Shown one piece after another: positions 17,575-28,288 of a stretch of DNA of 30,710 nt. Position 1 is the stretch's first letter. Every line of letters begins with the position of its first letter. A program made the translations under genes and the position numbers. This DNA is from Deinococcus sp. (GTDB lineage Bacteria; Deinococcota; Deinococci; Deinococcales; Deinococcaceae), in contig NZ_JAGLBG010000023.1 of assembly GCF_018260405.1 (NCBI RefSeq), forward strand, positions 1 through 30,710, written 5' to 3'. The notes under the pieces were generated by a model. It worked only from the letters and a program-made list of their open reading frames with translations, did not search any database and had not been told where the DNA came from.

Positions 17575-18300
17575 TTACCGTACTAGGGTGATCTGCACCT
17601 GTTCTGCTGGAAAAGTTCCGGTTGGTAGTGACAGGTACCCGGCGTCTATGCCCAGCGGAAAGCGGAAGTTCGTGCCGCGCAGTGACGGGATAAATCCCGC
17701 ATTGCCGTGCCCGTCCCAGTGGCTCTGCCGTAGCTCGGGGTGCTCTATATACTGGTCTATGCCCCCAGCCTTATCAAAATTCAGCCGCTGATGGGGATTG
17801 ACGTCGAAAGTGGTCAGCACCGGAAAATGCTCCAGCGTGCTGCCGCAGAGGGCGGGTGTGCCCGCATCGTCGGTTCCCGCCAGAATCAGGATGCTCAGTG
17901 CCGTTCCCACTTGGGTGACCCGGTAGACACGGGCGGTGTCCTGCCGGACGGCGACCGGGCACAGAAAACGTGCCGTAAGGGTCCGGTGCCCTAGGCCGTT
18001 GACCTCATTCGCCAGGGCCTGAAAGGGGAGCAGACCACCAGTAAAATGCAGCGCCATGATGAGCGCCACACCGAAAAACAGGGGGCGGGCAAAGCCAAAG
18101 AGACCCATCAGTAAAACGCCAACGCCTACCCAGGCCCATATGGACATTCTGGCCAGATCGGTCAGCAAATGACCCAACACGGGCAGAACATTCAATAGTG
18201 CCAGGAGGGTCAGCACCAGACCGTAGGGAAACAGTGGAGGCAGGAGACGGTACAGGGCATAAAGAACACCCAGCCAGGCCAAAGCGATCAGGACTGTCAT
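17575..18300 (-). CDS. membrane protein of unknown function (241 aa)
   Basis: I do not recognise the family. The N-terminal part has about four hydrophobic segments (MTVLIALAWLGVLYALYRLL, FPYGLVLTLLALLNVLPVLG, IWAWVGVGVLLMGLFGFA, LFFGVALIMALHFTGGLLPF). The C-terminal half, about 120 residues, is soluble and beta-rich (ARVYRVTQVGTALSILILAG, NAGFIPSLRGTNFRFPLGID). The start at 18300 is chosen because a TATGCT -10 box (18309-18314 on the complement) lies eight bases upstream. A longer open frame up to 18912 is antisense to the hydrolase gene. It is divergent from the hydrolase gene. Confidence 0.7.
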   Translation of the reverse strand: MTVLIALAWLGVLYALYRLLPPLFPYGLVLTLLALLNVLPVLGHLLTDLARMSIWAWVGVGVLLMGLFGFARPLFFGVALIMALHFTGGLLPFQALANEVNGLGHRTLTARFLCPVAVRQDTARVYRVTQVGTALSILILAGTDDAGTPALCGSTLEHFPVLTTFDVNPHQRLNFDKAGGIDQYIEHPELRQSHWDGHGNAGFIPSLRGTNFRFPLGIDAGYLSLPTGTFPAEQVQITLVR

Positions 18301-18462
18301 GTGAAACCAGCATATTTGAGGGGCCTTCACAAGAGACTGACACCGTCTCAGGGCAAAAAGCAATAAGCGAAATGGCACGGGTGCTGGGCGGGCCGGGCTT
18401 TCTTGTGCAAAGCTTTGGGCTGGGAAGTGTGCTGTTGCCAACCGGGGGGTACACTCGCTGAC

Positions 18463-19170
18463 ATGACCGAGCCGAAGCCCCAGACTGTCTTGATGCTGCA
18501 CGCCTACCCGCTTTCCGGGACCATGTGGTCGGCCCAGGAAAAGGCCCTTCAGGAAGCGGGCCGGAACGTGATCGTGCCGCACCTTCCAGGTTTTGGAGGA
18601 ACGTCCGGCCACATGAGCAGTTTGGCCGACACGGCGGCGCACCTGCTCGAACTGCTTGGGCCGCAACCAGTCAGTCTGGTTGGCCTGAGCATGGGTGGCT
18701 ACCTCGCGCTGGCCCTGCTTAGGCTGGCCCCAGAGCGCTTCGGGCGGGTGGTGCTGGCTGATACGAGCGCCGCTGCCGATGACGCCCAGAAGCAGCAAGA
18801 CCGCCGTTTGCAGGCCCAGCGGGTACGCGCAGAAGGCCGCGAATTTATTCTGGAGGCCGCGCAAAAAGAGCACTCGCCAGCGACCTATGAACGCATTTTG
18901 CCCATGATGCAAGCGGCTTCGCGGGAGGGCGTTGCGGCGGCGCTGGAGGCGATGGCCGAGCGGCCTGAAAGTTTCGATGTGCTGGAGAAGTTAAAAGTGC
19001 CTCTGCTGGTGCTGGTCGGAGAGCGCGACGAGATCACGCCACTTGGCAATGCACGCAAGCTGGTCGAGGCCGGACACGGCGAACTGAAGATCATTCCTGA
19101 CGCTGCCCACCTTGCCAATCTGGACAACGCCCACGACTTTACGCGGGCGCTGCTGGACTTTTTGACCTGA
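18463..19170 (+). CDS. alpha/beta hydrolase
   Basis: A 235-residue single-domain alpha/beta hydrolase. The nucleophile elbow GLSMGG places Ser76. The acid is the Asp of VGERDEITPL and the base is the His of PDAAHLANLDN. HAYPLSGTMW carries the oxyanion-hole region. The substrate is unknown; this size fits small esterases or lactonases. The ATG at 18463 is preceded by TACACT at 18450-18455 with seven bases between, a leaderless-type promoter. An earlier in-frame ATG at 18403 lies before the -10 box and is not supported. Confidence 0.9.
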   Translation: MTEPKPQTVLMLHAYPLSGTMWSAQEKALQEAGRNVIVPHLPGFGGTSGHMSSLADTAAHLLELLGPQPVSLVGLSMGGYLALALLRLAPERFGRVVLADTSAAADDAQKQQDRRLQAQRVRAEGREFILEAAQKEHSPATYERILPMMQAASREGVAAALEAMAERPESFDVLEKLKVPLLVLVGERDEITPLGNARKLVEAGHGELKIIPDAAHLANLDNAHDFTRALLDFLT

Positions 19171-19186
19171 AGCGGGCTGGCGTGGG

Positions 19187-20395
19187 TCAGTCTGAGGGCA
19201 GTTCGCCTTCTTCGGGGTCGCGGCTCAGGGAGGACTTGATCGGCGAATGCAGGCGGTCTTGCTGGTCTAGCCCAGCCGCACCTGCTGGGGCTGGCGCCTG
19301 CGCGGGTCCCCGCACCAGCTTGATTTCCAGCGGGCTGGTTCCGAAACTCAGGTTGCGCTGGGGCGAAGGAATTTTGATGGAGGCTTGATCCATGGCGATC
19401 TTGATGCGCCGGTTAAATTCGCGCCCAATGGCGTACTGACTCTTGGGCTGCACCTTGAACAGGGCGCGCAGGGTCACACCGTCGGGGCCCAGCTGGGTCA
19501 CGCCCTGAATTTCCGGCTCGTCGAGAAAAAAGCGCTGCCACTCGGCGTCCTGATAGATTTCCTGGCTGACGCTTTCGAGCACCTTCAGCGCCGAGTTGAT
19601 GTTGGCGTTGTAGCTCACGTCTACCTCAGCGACGACCTGCGACCAGTCTTTGCTGCTCACGCTGACCGTGTTGATCTGGCTGTTGGGCACGATATGCACG
19701 GTTCCGTCGAGTGCCCGCAGCGTCGTGACGCGTAAGTTGAGGTTCTCGACGTTGCCCGAAAGCTGCCCGGTGTTGACCGTAATGACGTCCCCGACGCCGT
19801 ACTGGTCTTCAAGCAGGATAAAAAACCCGTTGAATACATCCTTGACCAGGTTCTGTGCGCCGAAGCCCACCGCGATGCCCAGCACCGAGACCCCGGCCAG
19901 CAGCCCGGTTGCGTTGACGCCCAGCGCCTGAAGTCCCTCGATCAGGCCGACCACGACGATGGTGACCTTAAGGGTGCTTTCGATCACGCCCTTAAGCGTC
20001 TGAATCCTAACGGTGCGGCGCGTAAAGTCGTCGTCCGGAATGATGCGGCGGCTGATCGCCCCGACCAGGTTCCAGGCGATCAGGGCCAGCGCGATAATCA
20101 CGATGGCCTGGCCGGAACTGTTACGCAGACCGTTGAAAATATCCTGTCCCAGATCAAACAGGAACCCGGCACTCGGCATATAGATGGCGTGGGTAGCGAC
20201 TGCCAGCAGACTGACGACCACCACGGCTGTCCAGACCCACCTGAGTGCAGTGATCAGGCGGTGATCGAGATGGGGTTCCAGTGTCCGCAAAAGCAGTCGC
20301 CCAAAGCGGTAGAGCGCGTAGGCGATGACGATATCCAGCCCAAGTTTGAACCAGACGACGGGTTTGACGATTTGAATCTGGAACTCTTCCCACAT
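19187..20395 (-). CDS. MscS-family mechanosensitive ion channel
   Basis: The 402-residue protein has several membrane segments (about 15-35, 45-75, 90-115 and 135-160). A pore helix GLLAGVSVLGIAVGFGAQNL is followed by VKDVFNGFFILLEDQYGVGD and the cytoplasmic beta domain with LDGTVHIVPNSQI. These are the MscS signatures. It would open under membrane tension to release solutes during hypo-osmotic shock. The last 50 residues are Pro/Ala-rich and charged, an extension beyond the E. coli MscS core (286 residues). It converges on the hydrolase gene, with only 16 bases between the stops. Confidence 0.93.
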   Translation of the reverse strand: MWEEFQIQIVKPVVWFKLGLDIVIAYALYRFGRLLLRTLEPHLDHRLITALRWVWTAVVVVSLLAVATHAIYMPSAGFLFDLGQDIFNGLRNSSGQAIVIIALALIAWNLVGAISRRIIPDDDFTRRTVRIQTLKGVIESTLKVTIVVVGLIEGLQALGVNATGLLAGVSVLGIAVGFGAQNLVKDVFNGFFILLEDQYGVGDVITVNTGQLSGNVENLNLRVTTLRALDGTVHIVPNSQINTVSVSSKDWSQVVAEVDVSYNANINSALKVLESVSQEIYQDAEWQRFFLDEPEIQGVTQLGPDGVTLRALFKVQPKSQYAIGREFNRRIKIAMDQASIKIPSPQRNLSFGTSPLEIKLVRGPAQAPAPAGAAGLDQQDRLHSPIKSSLSRDPEEGELPSD

Positions 20396-20516
20396 GCCGC
20401 TATTGTGTCATGGCCGCCCACCGCTTCAGAGGCAGCCGGGTGTGTCTTTAGACAGGCCGGGCGAACTGAGAATGGGACCCACACCCACCGTGCAAGCAGC
20501 TTTTCAAAATGCTTTA

Positions 20517-20541
20517 GCTATCACCTGACAGCTACTTAGCC
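20517..20541 (-). repeat. solo IS630-like terminal sequence
   Basis: The complement starts CTAAGTAGCTGTCAGGTGAT. It shares CTAAGTAGCT with the right end of the IS at 2087-2109, and most of the next bases match allowing a one-base gap. No matching second end or transposase remnant is seen in the 155-bp gap between plsX and the MscS gene, so it is a relic or part of a related short element. Confidence 0.55.
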
Positions 20542-20550
20542 TGGGCGCAG

Positions 20551-21592
<1,042 letters not shown>

Positions 21593-21603
<11 letters not shown>

Positions 21604-22183
21604 TGGCTTCGCCTAGGGACGCCAGGGTATAGAAGGGCCGCGCCTCGCCCGTGCGGTCAGGGCGTGCCTCGCTGGGCATGTGGTAGCCGGGGCGCTCGAC
21701 CTCGCTGCGGATGTCTTTGAGGTCCACGTACTGGTCGGCGGCGTTGCGCAGTTCGTAGCTGGTCATCTCAGGAATGCTCGCCACGACGATCCGCTTGCCG
21801 CGTGCCCGCAGCACCTCGACGGGGCGCTCGAAATCGCCGTCGCCGGTCAGGAGTACGGCTACGTCGTACCGGTCGCCGGTCATCAGCAGGTCAGTCACCA
21901 GATCGATACTGAGGTTGGCGTGGCGGTAGGTGTCGCCGTTTTCGTTGGTCACTTCGCGGAGCACGCGGGTCCGCACGGTGTAGCCCATATAGGTTAGCGC
22001 GTCGATAAAGCGCTTTTGCTTATCGTCCATCGGCGCAGGCACGGCGGTGTAATAAAAGGCGTTGTAGAGCTGCCCGAACGCTGCAAAATGATCCAGAATC
22101 TTGCGGTGGTCGAAGTTCCAGCCCAGGCGTTTGGCCGCCGCGTAAACATTTGCGCCATCAATAAAAAGTCCAATTCGTTCCAT
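21593..22183 (-). CDS. NYN (PIN-like) domain protein, LabA/DUF88 family
   Basis: The 196-residue product begins MERIGLFIDGANVYAAAKRL and has the acidic residues of NYN nucleases: Asp in FIDGANVY, Asp in SIDLVTDLLM and two Asp in LLTGDGDFERPVEVLRARGK. The family is predicted to cleave RNA. The start at 22183 has an AGGAG site seven bases upstream; a longer frame to 22261 adds non-homologous residues. It overlaps plsX by 11 bases and is the upstream gene of that pair. The C-terminal 35 residues after PGYHMPSE look disordered. Confidence 0.92.
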
Positions 22184-22326
22184 CTGTATTCTCCTAACGG
22201 GTCTATCGGCATCCCAGAGTGCCCGCTCAAAATAACAAACCCCGGCGTGTGAACTCTGCATTCACTGTAGGCGTTCCCTGGGTGCGTTCCGGGGCTGAAG
22301 CGTCAGTCAGAGAAGGCCCGCCGGGC

Positions 22327-22641
22327 TTAAAGGAGCAGTCGGGGCCAGCGGTTTTCATGTTCGAGGGCTTGCCACACATCGGCCCGCAGCTGCTCAAGAT
22401 TCACCCCATCATATTCGGCGGGAAGCAGATCGAGGTAGCGCAGCGCCTTGTCGTAGTTGCGGTGCGTCAGGCTGCCGTGGTGCCAGCGTTTGTGCAGCGC
22501 GGCAGCCAGCAAAATCAGCGCCTGCACGAAGTGGCGCTCCTGGCCGCCCGACCTGGCCCAGACCTCTTCCCAGGCCTCGTGCGCCTCCCACCACTGGCCC
22601 GCGTTGAACAGCTGTGCGCCGCGCCTGAGTTCCGGTTTCAC
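22327..22641 (-). CDS. DUF309 family protein
   Basis: The signature LFNAGQWWEAHEAWEEVW, followed by LRADVWQALEHENRWP, identifies DUF309, a small helical family of unknown function. I place the start at GTG 22641 (MKPELRRGAQLF) because a TATGCT -10 box lies six bases upstream on the complement (22648-22653). GTG at 22671 would add ten residues and has no ribosome site. It is divergent from trxA. Confidence 0.85.
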   Translation of the reverse strand: MKPELRRGAQLFNAGQWWEAHEAWEEVWARSGGQERHFVQALILLAAALHKRWHHGSLTHRNYDKALRYLDLLPAEYDGVNLEQLRADVWQALEHENRWPRLLL

Positions 22642-22737
22642 CTGCCTAGCATAGGCTTTGGTGCCCCCCACCCCATTCTTAAGCGGGCGGTTAGCGTTTG
22701 CCCATGCTCTGCCAATCTAAGCCCCAAGCCCAGGCGT

Positions 22738-22743
22738 TACAGT
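22738..22743 (+). promoter_or_regulatory. -10 box of a leaderless-type trxA promoter
   Basis: TACAGT lies seven bases before the trxA ATG; no ribosome site is present. Confidence 0.55.
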
Positions 22744-22750
22744 AACTGGC

Positions 22751-23080
22751 ATGAAACCCGTAGAGATGACGGACAGCAACTTTAGCAGCGAAATCGCCCA
22801 GGGCGTGACCCTGGTAGACTTCTGGGCGCCCTGGTGTGGCCCCTGTCGCATTATTGCCCCGGTGGTCGAGGAACTGGCCGGGCAGTATGAAGGCCGCGTC
22901 AAGGTCGGCAAGATCAACGTTGACGACAACCCCGCTACCGCCGGACAGTTCCGCGTAATGAGCATTCCTACCCTGCTGCTGTTCAAGGACGGCCAGCTAG
23001 TCGATACGCTAGTCGGTGCCCAGCCCAAGCGCTCTTTCGAGGCGCTGCTCGACAAGCACGTGGGCGTAGCCGCCAATTAA
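22751..23080 (+). CDS. trxA: thioredoxin
   Basis: The 109-residue thioredoxin has the active site WCGPC (Cys29 and Cys32) in VDFWAPWCGPCRIIAPVVEE and the cis-proline loop SIPTLLLFKDGQ. It reduces protein disulfides, using thioredoxin reductase and NADPH. It starts at a probable leaderless ATG. An unusually long structured region (23081-23269) follows before a terminator. Confidence 0.96.
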   Translation: MKPVEMTDSNFSSEIAQGVTLVDFWAPWCGPCRIIAPVVEELAGQYEGRVKVGKINVDDNPATAGQFRVMSIPTLLLFKDGQLVDTLVGAQPKRSFEALLDKHVGVAAN

Positions 23081-23131
23081 GTACAATCAAATTCAGCTTT
23101 AGATGAACCGAGCGAAGCGAGAACCGTCCGG

Positions 23132-23202
23132 AGTACGTTGCACTGAGAATAAAGAGATGCCGGTGCTGTTCTGGAAGCTCGTAATGTTAAAGGCAACGTA
23201 CT
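23132..23202 (+). other. long-range 10-bp inverted repeat downstream of trxA
   Basis: AGTACGTTGC (23132-23141) and GCAACGTACT (23193-23202) are perfectly complementary with 51 bases between. A REP-like string CCGAGCGAAGCGAG precedes it at 23108. It could be the 3' UTR fold of trxA, a small RNA, or a tiny mobile element. Confidence 0.6.
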
Positions 23203-23239
23203 TGAATCGTGTTTAAATTTCGCCGCCGGGCAAAAGGCG

Positions 23240-23269
23240 AAGGTGGGGGCTACGGCCTCCGCTTTTTTT
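23240..23269 (+). terminator. rho-independent terminator after trxA
   Basis: AAGGTGGGGG pairs with CCTCCGCTTT (three G-U pairs) around a six-base loop, followed by a run of seven T residues from 23263. Confidence 0.75.
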
Positions 23270-23288
23270 GGTCCTCGTGGCTGTGGGC

Positions 23289-23318
23289 TTGACAGTCCTG
23301 ACCTGTCTTACCTACAGT
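23289..23318 (+). promoter_or_regulatory. promoter of rnhA (TTGACA / TACAGT)
   Basis: A consensus -35 TTGACA (23289-23294) and TACAGT (23313-23318) are 18 bases apart. The -10 ends eight bases before the ATG, so the mRNA should be leaderless. Confidence 0.8.
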
Positions 23319-23326
23319 TTCAGTTC

Positions 23327-23866
23327 ATGACGCGCCCCAGCCACTTTGCCCGCAAAAAACAGGATGCGGCGCGTGATCTGCTGCCGATCAGGGCCGGAAT
23401 TCAGCCCGCGCAGCCCATCACGGGGGAGGTGGTCGAACTGTACAGTGACGGCGCCTGCGACACCACCGCCGGGCATGGCGGCTGGGCCACCATTTTGCGT
23501 TACGGCGAGCGTGAACTGGTCCTTAGCGGCCACGAGGAAGGCACGACCAACAACCGGATGGAACTGCGCGGCCTGCTTGAAGGGCTGCTGACGCTCAAGC
23601 GGCCCTGTCAGGTGCGGGCGATTACCGACAGTCAGTATTTGCGTAAGGCCTTTACTGACGGCTGGATTCTAAAGTGGCAGGCCAATGGCTGGCAGACGGC
23701 GGGCCGTGAGCCGGTTAAGAACCGTGACCTCTGGGAAGCGCTGATTGAGCAGGCGCACAAGCATTCGCTTACCTTCATGTGGGTCAAAGGCCACGCCGGG
23801 CATGGCGAAAATGAGCGCGTGGACAGACTGGCCGTAGAGGAACGCCTCAAACTCCGCAAAAAATAA
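23327..23866 (+). CDS. rnhA: ribonuclease HI
   Basis: This enzyme degrades the RNA strand of RNA-DNA hybrids. The metal-binding carboxylates are Asp41 (LYSDGACD), Glu79 (NNRMELRG), Asp101 (AITDSQY) and Asp166 (NERVDRLAV), and the catalytic His loop is KGHAGHGENE. The 179-residue protein carries about 35 extra basic N-terminal residues compared with E. coli RNase HI (155). The start is ATG 23327, which follows a TTGACA/TACAGT promoter by eight bases; an earlier in-frame ATG at 23243 lies inside the trxA terminator. Confidence 0.95.
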   Translation: MTRPSHFARKKQDAARDLLPIRAGIQPAQPITGEVVELYSDGACDTTAGHGGWATILRYGERELVLSGHEEGTTNNRMELRGLLEGLLTLKRPCQVRAITDSQYLRKAFTDGWILKWQANGWQTAGREPVKNRDLWEALIEQAHKHSLTFMWVKGHAGHGENERVDRLAVEERLKLRKK

Positions 23867-23924
23867 AGCCGGAAGCCTCCAAGTCAGGAACCTTTTTCAT
23901 GCTCGGCGCGTATCTTGTTGGGAC

Positions 23925-24383
23925 ATGGCGCCTCATCTCACTACTGTTTTGACCGTGGCCCGCACCGGCAAGGACGTGGTGGGCTACTTGATTCGCCCGG
24001 CCCGTCCTTCCCGCAGCCAACCGGGCGGCAAGCTCTCCGGGCAGTTCGACGAATGGGGACGTGACCCCTGGCTGCTTGAGCGCAACTCGCCGCACAACTG
24101 GCAACGCGGCGCCAGCCTCACGCGGCGCGGCCTGGGGCTGTTTACTCTTCTGGTGCTGGCGGCACTGGGGGCGGTCGTGCTGGCGGTCGCAACGCTGCTG
24201 CTGGGCATCGGCGCGGCTTCCGGACACGCTTTTGCTGGGTGGCTGCTACTGCTGGTGCTGCTGGCCGGGGCTTATGGGGCCTACTGGACGCTGCGCCGCG
24301 CCTCCGAGCTGCTGCTGGCCAAGGCCGAGGTGCCGGTAGAGGTACACCGCCGAGGGGAGAAGGGTCGCCCGTGGGCGCTGTAA
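23925..24383 (+). CDS. two-TM membrane protein of unknown function (152 aa)
   Basis: I do not recognise the family. About 65 polar residues (VLTVARTGKDVVGYLIRPAR, WLLERNSPHNWQRGASLTRR) precede two membrane helices at about 70-93 and 98-120. A short basic tail follows (ELLLAKAEVPVEVHRRGEKG). The ATG is preceded by TATCTT at 23911-23916 with eight bases between, a leaderless-type start. Its end overlaps the next gene by 13 bases, so it heads a three-gene run to 25120. Confidence 0.7.
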   Translation: MAPHLTTVLTVARTGKDVVGYLIRPARPSRSQPGGKLSGQFDEWGRDPWLLERNSPHNWQRGASLTRRGLGLFTLLVLAALGAVVLAVATLLLGIGAASGHAFAGWLLLLVLLAGAYGAYWTLRRASELLLAKAEVPVEVHRRGEKGRPWAL

Positions 24384-24814
24384 ACACGCTGGACAGCGAC
24401 GAGGCGCGGCTGCTCACGCTATTACGGACGCATGAACGTGGGCTGCCCAGCACGCTTTGGCCTGCCTTTCAAGCTACCGTGATCGCCACCCGTGACGCCC
24501 TGCGCCTGACCGCTGCCGACGTCACCTTGCAGCGCGACACCTTCGACGCACGTCAGGCGGCGCGTGAAGACCTGCCTGAACTGCTAAGCGCCTACCGCGC
24601 CGTACCGCCTAGCCGCCAGTCGGACGAGCAACTGCTGGAGCAGCTGGCCCTGATCGAACGCCGGATGCAGAGCGTCGTGGGCCAGCGGGCGGCTACCCGG
24701 CAGCGTGAGCTGAGTGCCCATGGCCGCTACCTGCAAGACAAATACACGGCGACCACGATCAAAACCGCCCAGACAGGGCCAGTGAAGGGGCAGGGGAAAG
24801 GGCAGGTGAAGTAG
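24371..24814 (+). CDS. hypothetical helical protein (147 aa)
   Basis: No family is recognised. The predicted product is mostly alpha-helical (LDSDEARLLTLLRTHERGLP, SDEQLLEQLALIERRMQSVV) with a Lys/Gly-rich tail. I use GTG 24371, with AAGGG six bases upstream; it overlaps the preceding gene by 13 bases. Starting upstream would read through the membrane gene in another frame. It looks like a cytoplasmic partner of the membrane protein, by position only. Confidence 0.65.
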   Translation: MGAVNTLDSDEARLLTLLRTHERGLPSTLWPAFQATVIATRDALRLTAADVTLQRDTFDARQAAREDLPELLSAYRAVPPSRQSDEQLLEQLALIERRMQSVVGQRAATRQRELSAHGRYLQDKYTATTIKTAQTGPVKGQGKGQVK

Positions 24815-25120
24815 GTGCCTGCCGTTACCTTTTCCGGCCCCCGCCGCATTCCGTATCCAGGCGGTTGCGTGCTGGAACCCGCGCCCTACGCGCTGGAATA
24901 CCTGCTGAGCTGGCTTGCCGACGTGACCGTCAACGGTCAGGTCATGAAAAACCAGCCCGTGTTTCCACTGATTCGTAAGATGCTGGCACACCCCGAGGAG
25001 TTTGGAATTACGCCGCACGACGCTCAGCAGGCGCGGGCGCTTTTTCTGGAGCAAGCTGGGCAGGCGCTGGAGGAGGAAGGCGGTCGGCGTGAGTGGCTGG
25101 AAAAGGAACTGGGCGGCTGA
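24815..25120 (+). CDS. hypothetical protein (101 aa)
   Basis: No family is recognised. The GTG start follows directly on the stop of the previous gene, suggesting coupled translation; an AGG lies eight bases upstream. The product starts MPAVTFSGPRRIPYPGGCVL, has a central helical part (APYALEYLLSWLADVTVNGQ) and ends with an acidic helix (ALFLEQAGQALEEEGGRREW). It has no signal peptide or membrane span. It ends 170 bases before gyrA. Confidence 0.65.
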   Translation: MPAVTFSGPRRIPYPGGCVLEPAPYALEYLLSWLADVTVNGQVMKNQPVFPLIRKMLAHPEEFGITPHDAQQARALFLEQAGQALEEEGGRREWLEKELGG

Positions 25121-25175
25121 CCCGGAACGCGGTGTAGCGCCTGTTATGCCGCAGCACCCGCTGAGGCGGATTATT

Positions 25176-25192
25176 TTACGTTGTTAGCGTAA
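25176..25192. promoter_or_regulatory. candidate RDRM (DdrO operator) upstream of gyrA
   Basis: TTACGTTGTTAGCGTAA is a 17-bp imperfect palindrome with the spacing of the Deinococcus radiation/desiccation response motif (TTATG...CATAA type) but C and G at the inner T/A positions. It covers the -35 and part of the spacer of the gyrA promoter. gyrA is a known RDR regulon member in Deinococcus, where DdrO represses and IrrE/PprI relieves repression. Confidence 0.7.
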
Positions 25193-25203
25193 TGTGCTAT
25201 AAT
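25176..25203 (+). promoter_or_regulatory. gyrA promoter
   Basis: TTACGT (25176-25181), a 16-base spacer and a perfect TATAAT (25198-25203). The leader to the ATG would be about 80 bases. Confidence 0.75.
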
Positions 25204-25212
25204 TCGGGCATT

Positions 25213-25273
25213 CCCGGCAACATTGTCGGGCCTCTCAATTTTTTGCTGTCGGTGGCCTTCCCGGCCCGGCAGC
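25213..25273 (+). other. two stem-loops in the gyrA leader
   Basis: Stem 1: CCCGGCAA with TTGTCGGG (25213-25230, very small loop). Stem 2: GCTGTCGG (25245-25252) with CCGGCAGC (25266-25273). A T6 run (25239-25244) separates them, eight bases after stem 1. A ribosome site GGAG lies at 25281-25284. Confidence 0.6.
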
Positions 25274-25290
25274 CCCCTTTGGAGTTTTAA

Positions 25291-27729
<2,439 letters not shown>

Positions 27730-27745
27730 AGCAAGGTAGCCTGCC

Positions 27746-27777
27746 AGAAGTGTCCCGTTTTCTGGGACACTTCTTTT
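27746..27777 (+). terminator. rho-independent terminator of gyrA
   Basis: A perfect 11-bp stem (AGAAGTGTCCC/GGGACACTTCT) with a seven-base loop, followed by TTT, 17 bases past the stop. Confidence 0.92.
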
Positions 27778-28198
27778 CTGCTAACCACTCAGCATGTGAA
27801 TCCATAGTCTTGCACGGACTCGCAGAGCTGCTGGCAGAGGCACATCGGGTACTTTTCCAAGTGTTTCGGAACTTAACGGAAGCCGTGCTACTGGGAAACT
27901 TGCCCCAACTTTATGGGCAGGCCACCTATGCCGTAACGCTATGAGCGTATTCTTATGCATAGATTTTGGCATAAGCTTAATCGGTGACAGTTTTATGTCA
28001 GGTTTGCCATGCGGCCCCTGTTCCCTTTTGTTCGTATGCCTCGGGGCTTTGTGAGAGTTAGGCCGGATCGTTTGTGTTTGAAACAACCGCCTCCGCAGCG
28101 TCCAGAACCATCTTTTCCTCGAAATTCGTTCGCCGGTGGTTGACTAGTCAACTCAAAGTCATTTGGTGACATAAACCTCTCTTAAAGAAACAAAATTG
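27778..28198. other. AT-richer regulatory region upstream of the CRP-family gene
   Basis: No gene is supported. It contains a perfect inverted repeat CTTATGC(N10)GCATAAG at 27952-27975 and a perfect 14-bp palindrome GTTGACTAGTCAAC at 28139-28152. Both look like protein-binding sites. A minus-strand open frame at 27781-28086 has coding-unlike composition. Confidence 0.6.
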
Positions 28199-28211
28199 TT
28201 TACAAAATTGT
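28190..28211 (+). repeat. 12-bp-spaced direct repeat at the CRP-family promoter
   Basis: ACAAAATTGT occurs at 28190-28199 and 28202-28211. The two half-sites flank and overlap the -35 box, so a bound factor would act on this promoter. Confidence 0.7.
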
Positions 28212-28227
28212 GATTTGGTTCTATACT
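28199..28227 (+). promoter_or_regulatory. sigma70-type promoter of the CRP-family gene
   Basis: TTTACA (28199-28204), a 17-base spacer and TATACT (28222-28227). Transcription would start near 28235, leaving a leader of about 60 bases. Confidence 0.8.
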
Positions 28228-28239
28228 GTGACCTGTGTT

Positions 28240-28288
28240 AGGAAGCACTGTTCTTCCTCTTAAGTTCTCTATAACGCCTCAGGAGGCG
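28240..28288 (+). other. leader hairpins, second one covering the Shine-Dalgarno
   Basis: Hairpin 1 is AGGAAG/CTTCCT (28240-28258). Hairpin 2 is CGCCTC-AG-GAGGCG (28275-28288) and contains the ribosome site AGGAGG (28281-28286), nine bases before the ATG at 28296. Confidence 0.7.

Noticed and set aside
18301..18912. Upstream extension of the 17575-18300 membrane gene
   Set aside because: It is antisense to the alpha/beta hydrolase and upstream of the -10 box; composition is not protein-like.
27952..27975. Second RDRM (DdrO) site
   Set aside because: The half-sites resemble TTATG/CATAA but the spacing makes 24 bp, not 17.
27781..28086. 101-codon minus-strand frame in the gyrA-CRP gap
   Set aside because: Composition is unlike neighbouring proteins, no ribosome site or leaderless promoter, and it begins antisense in the regulatory region.
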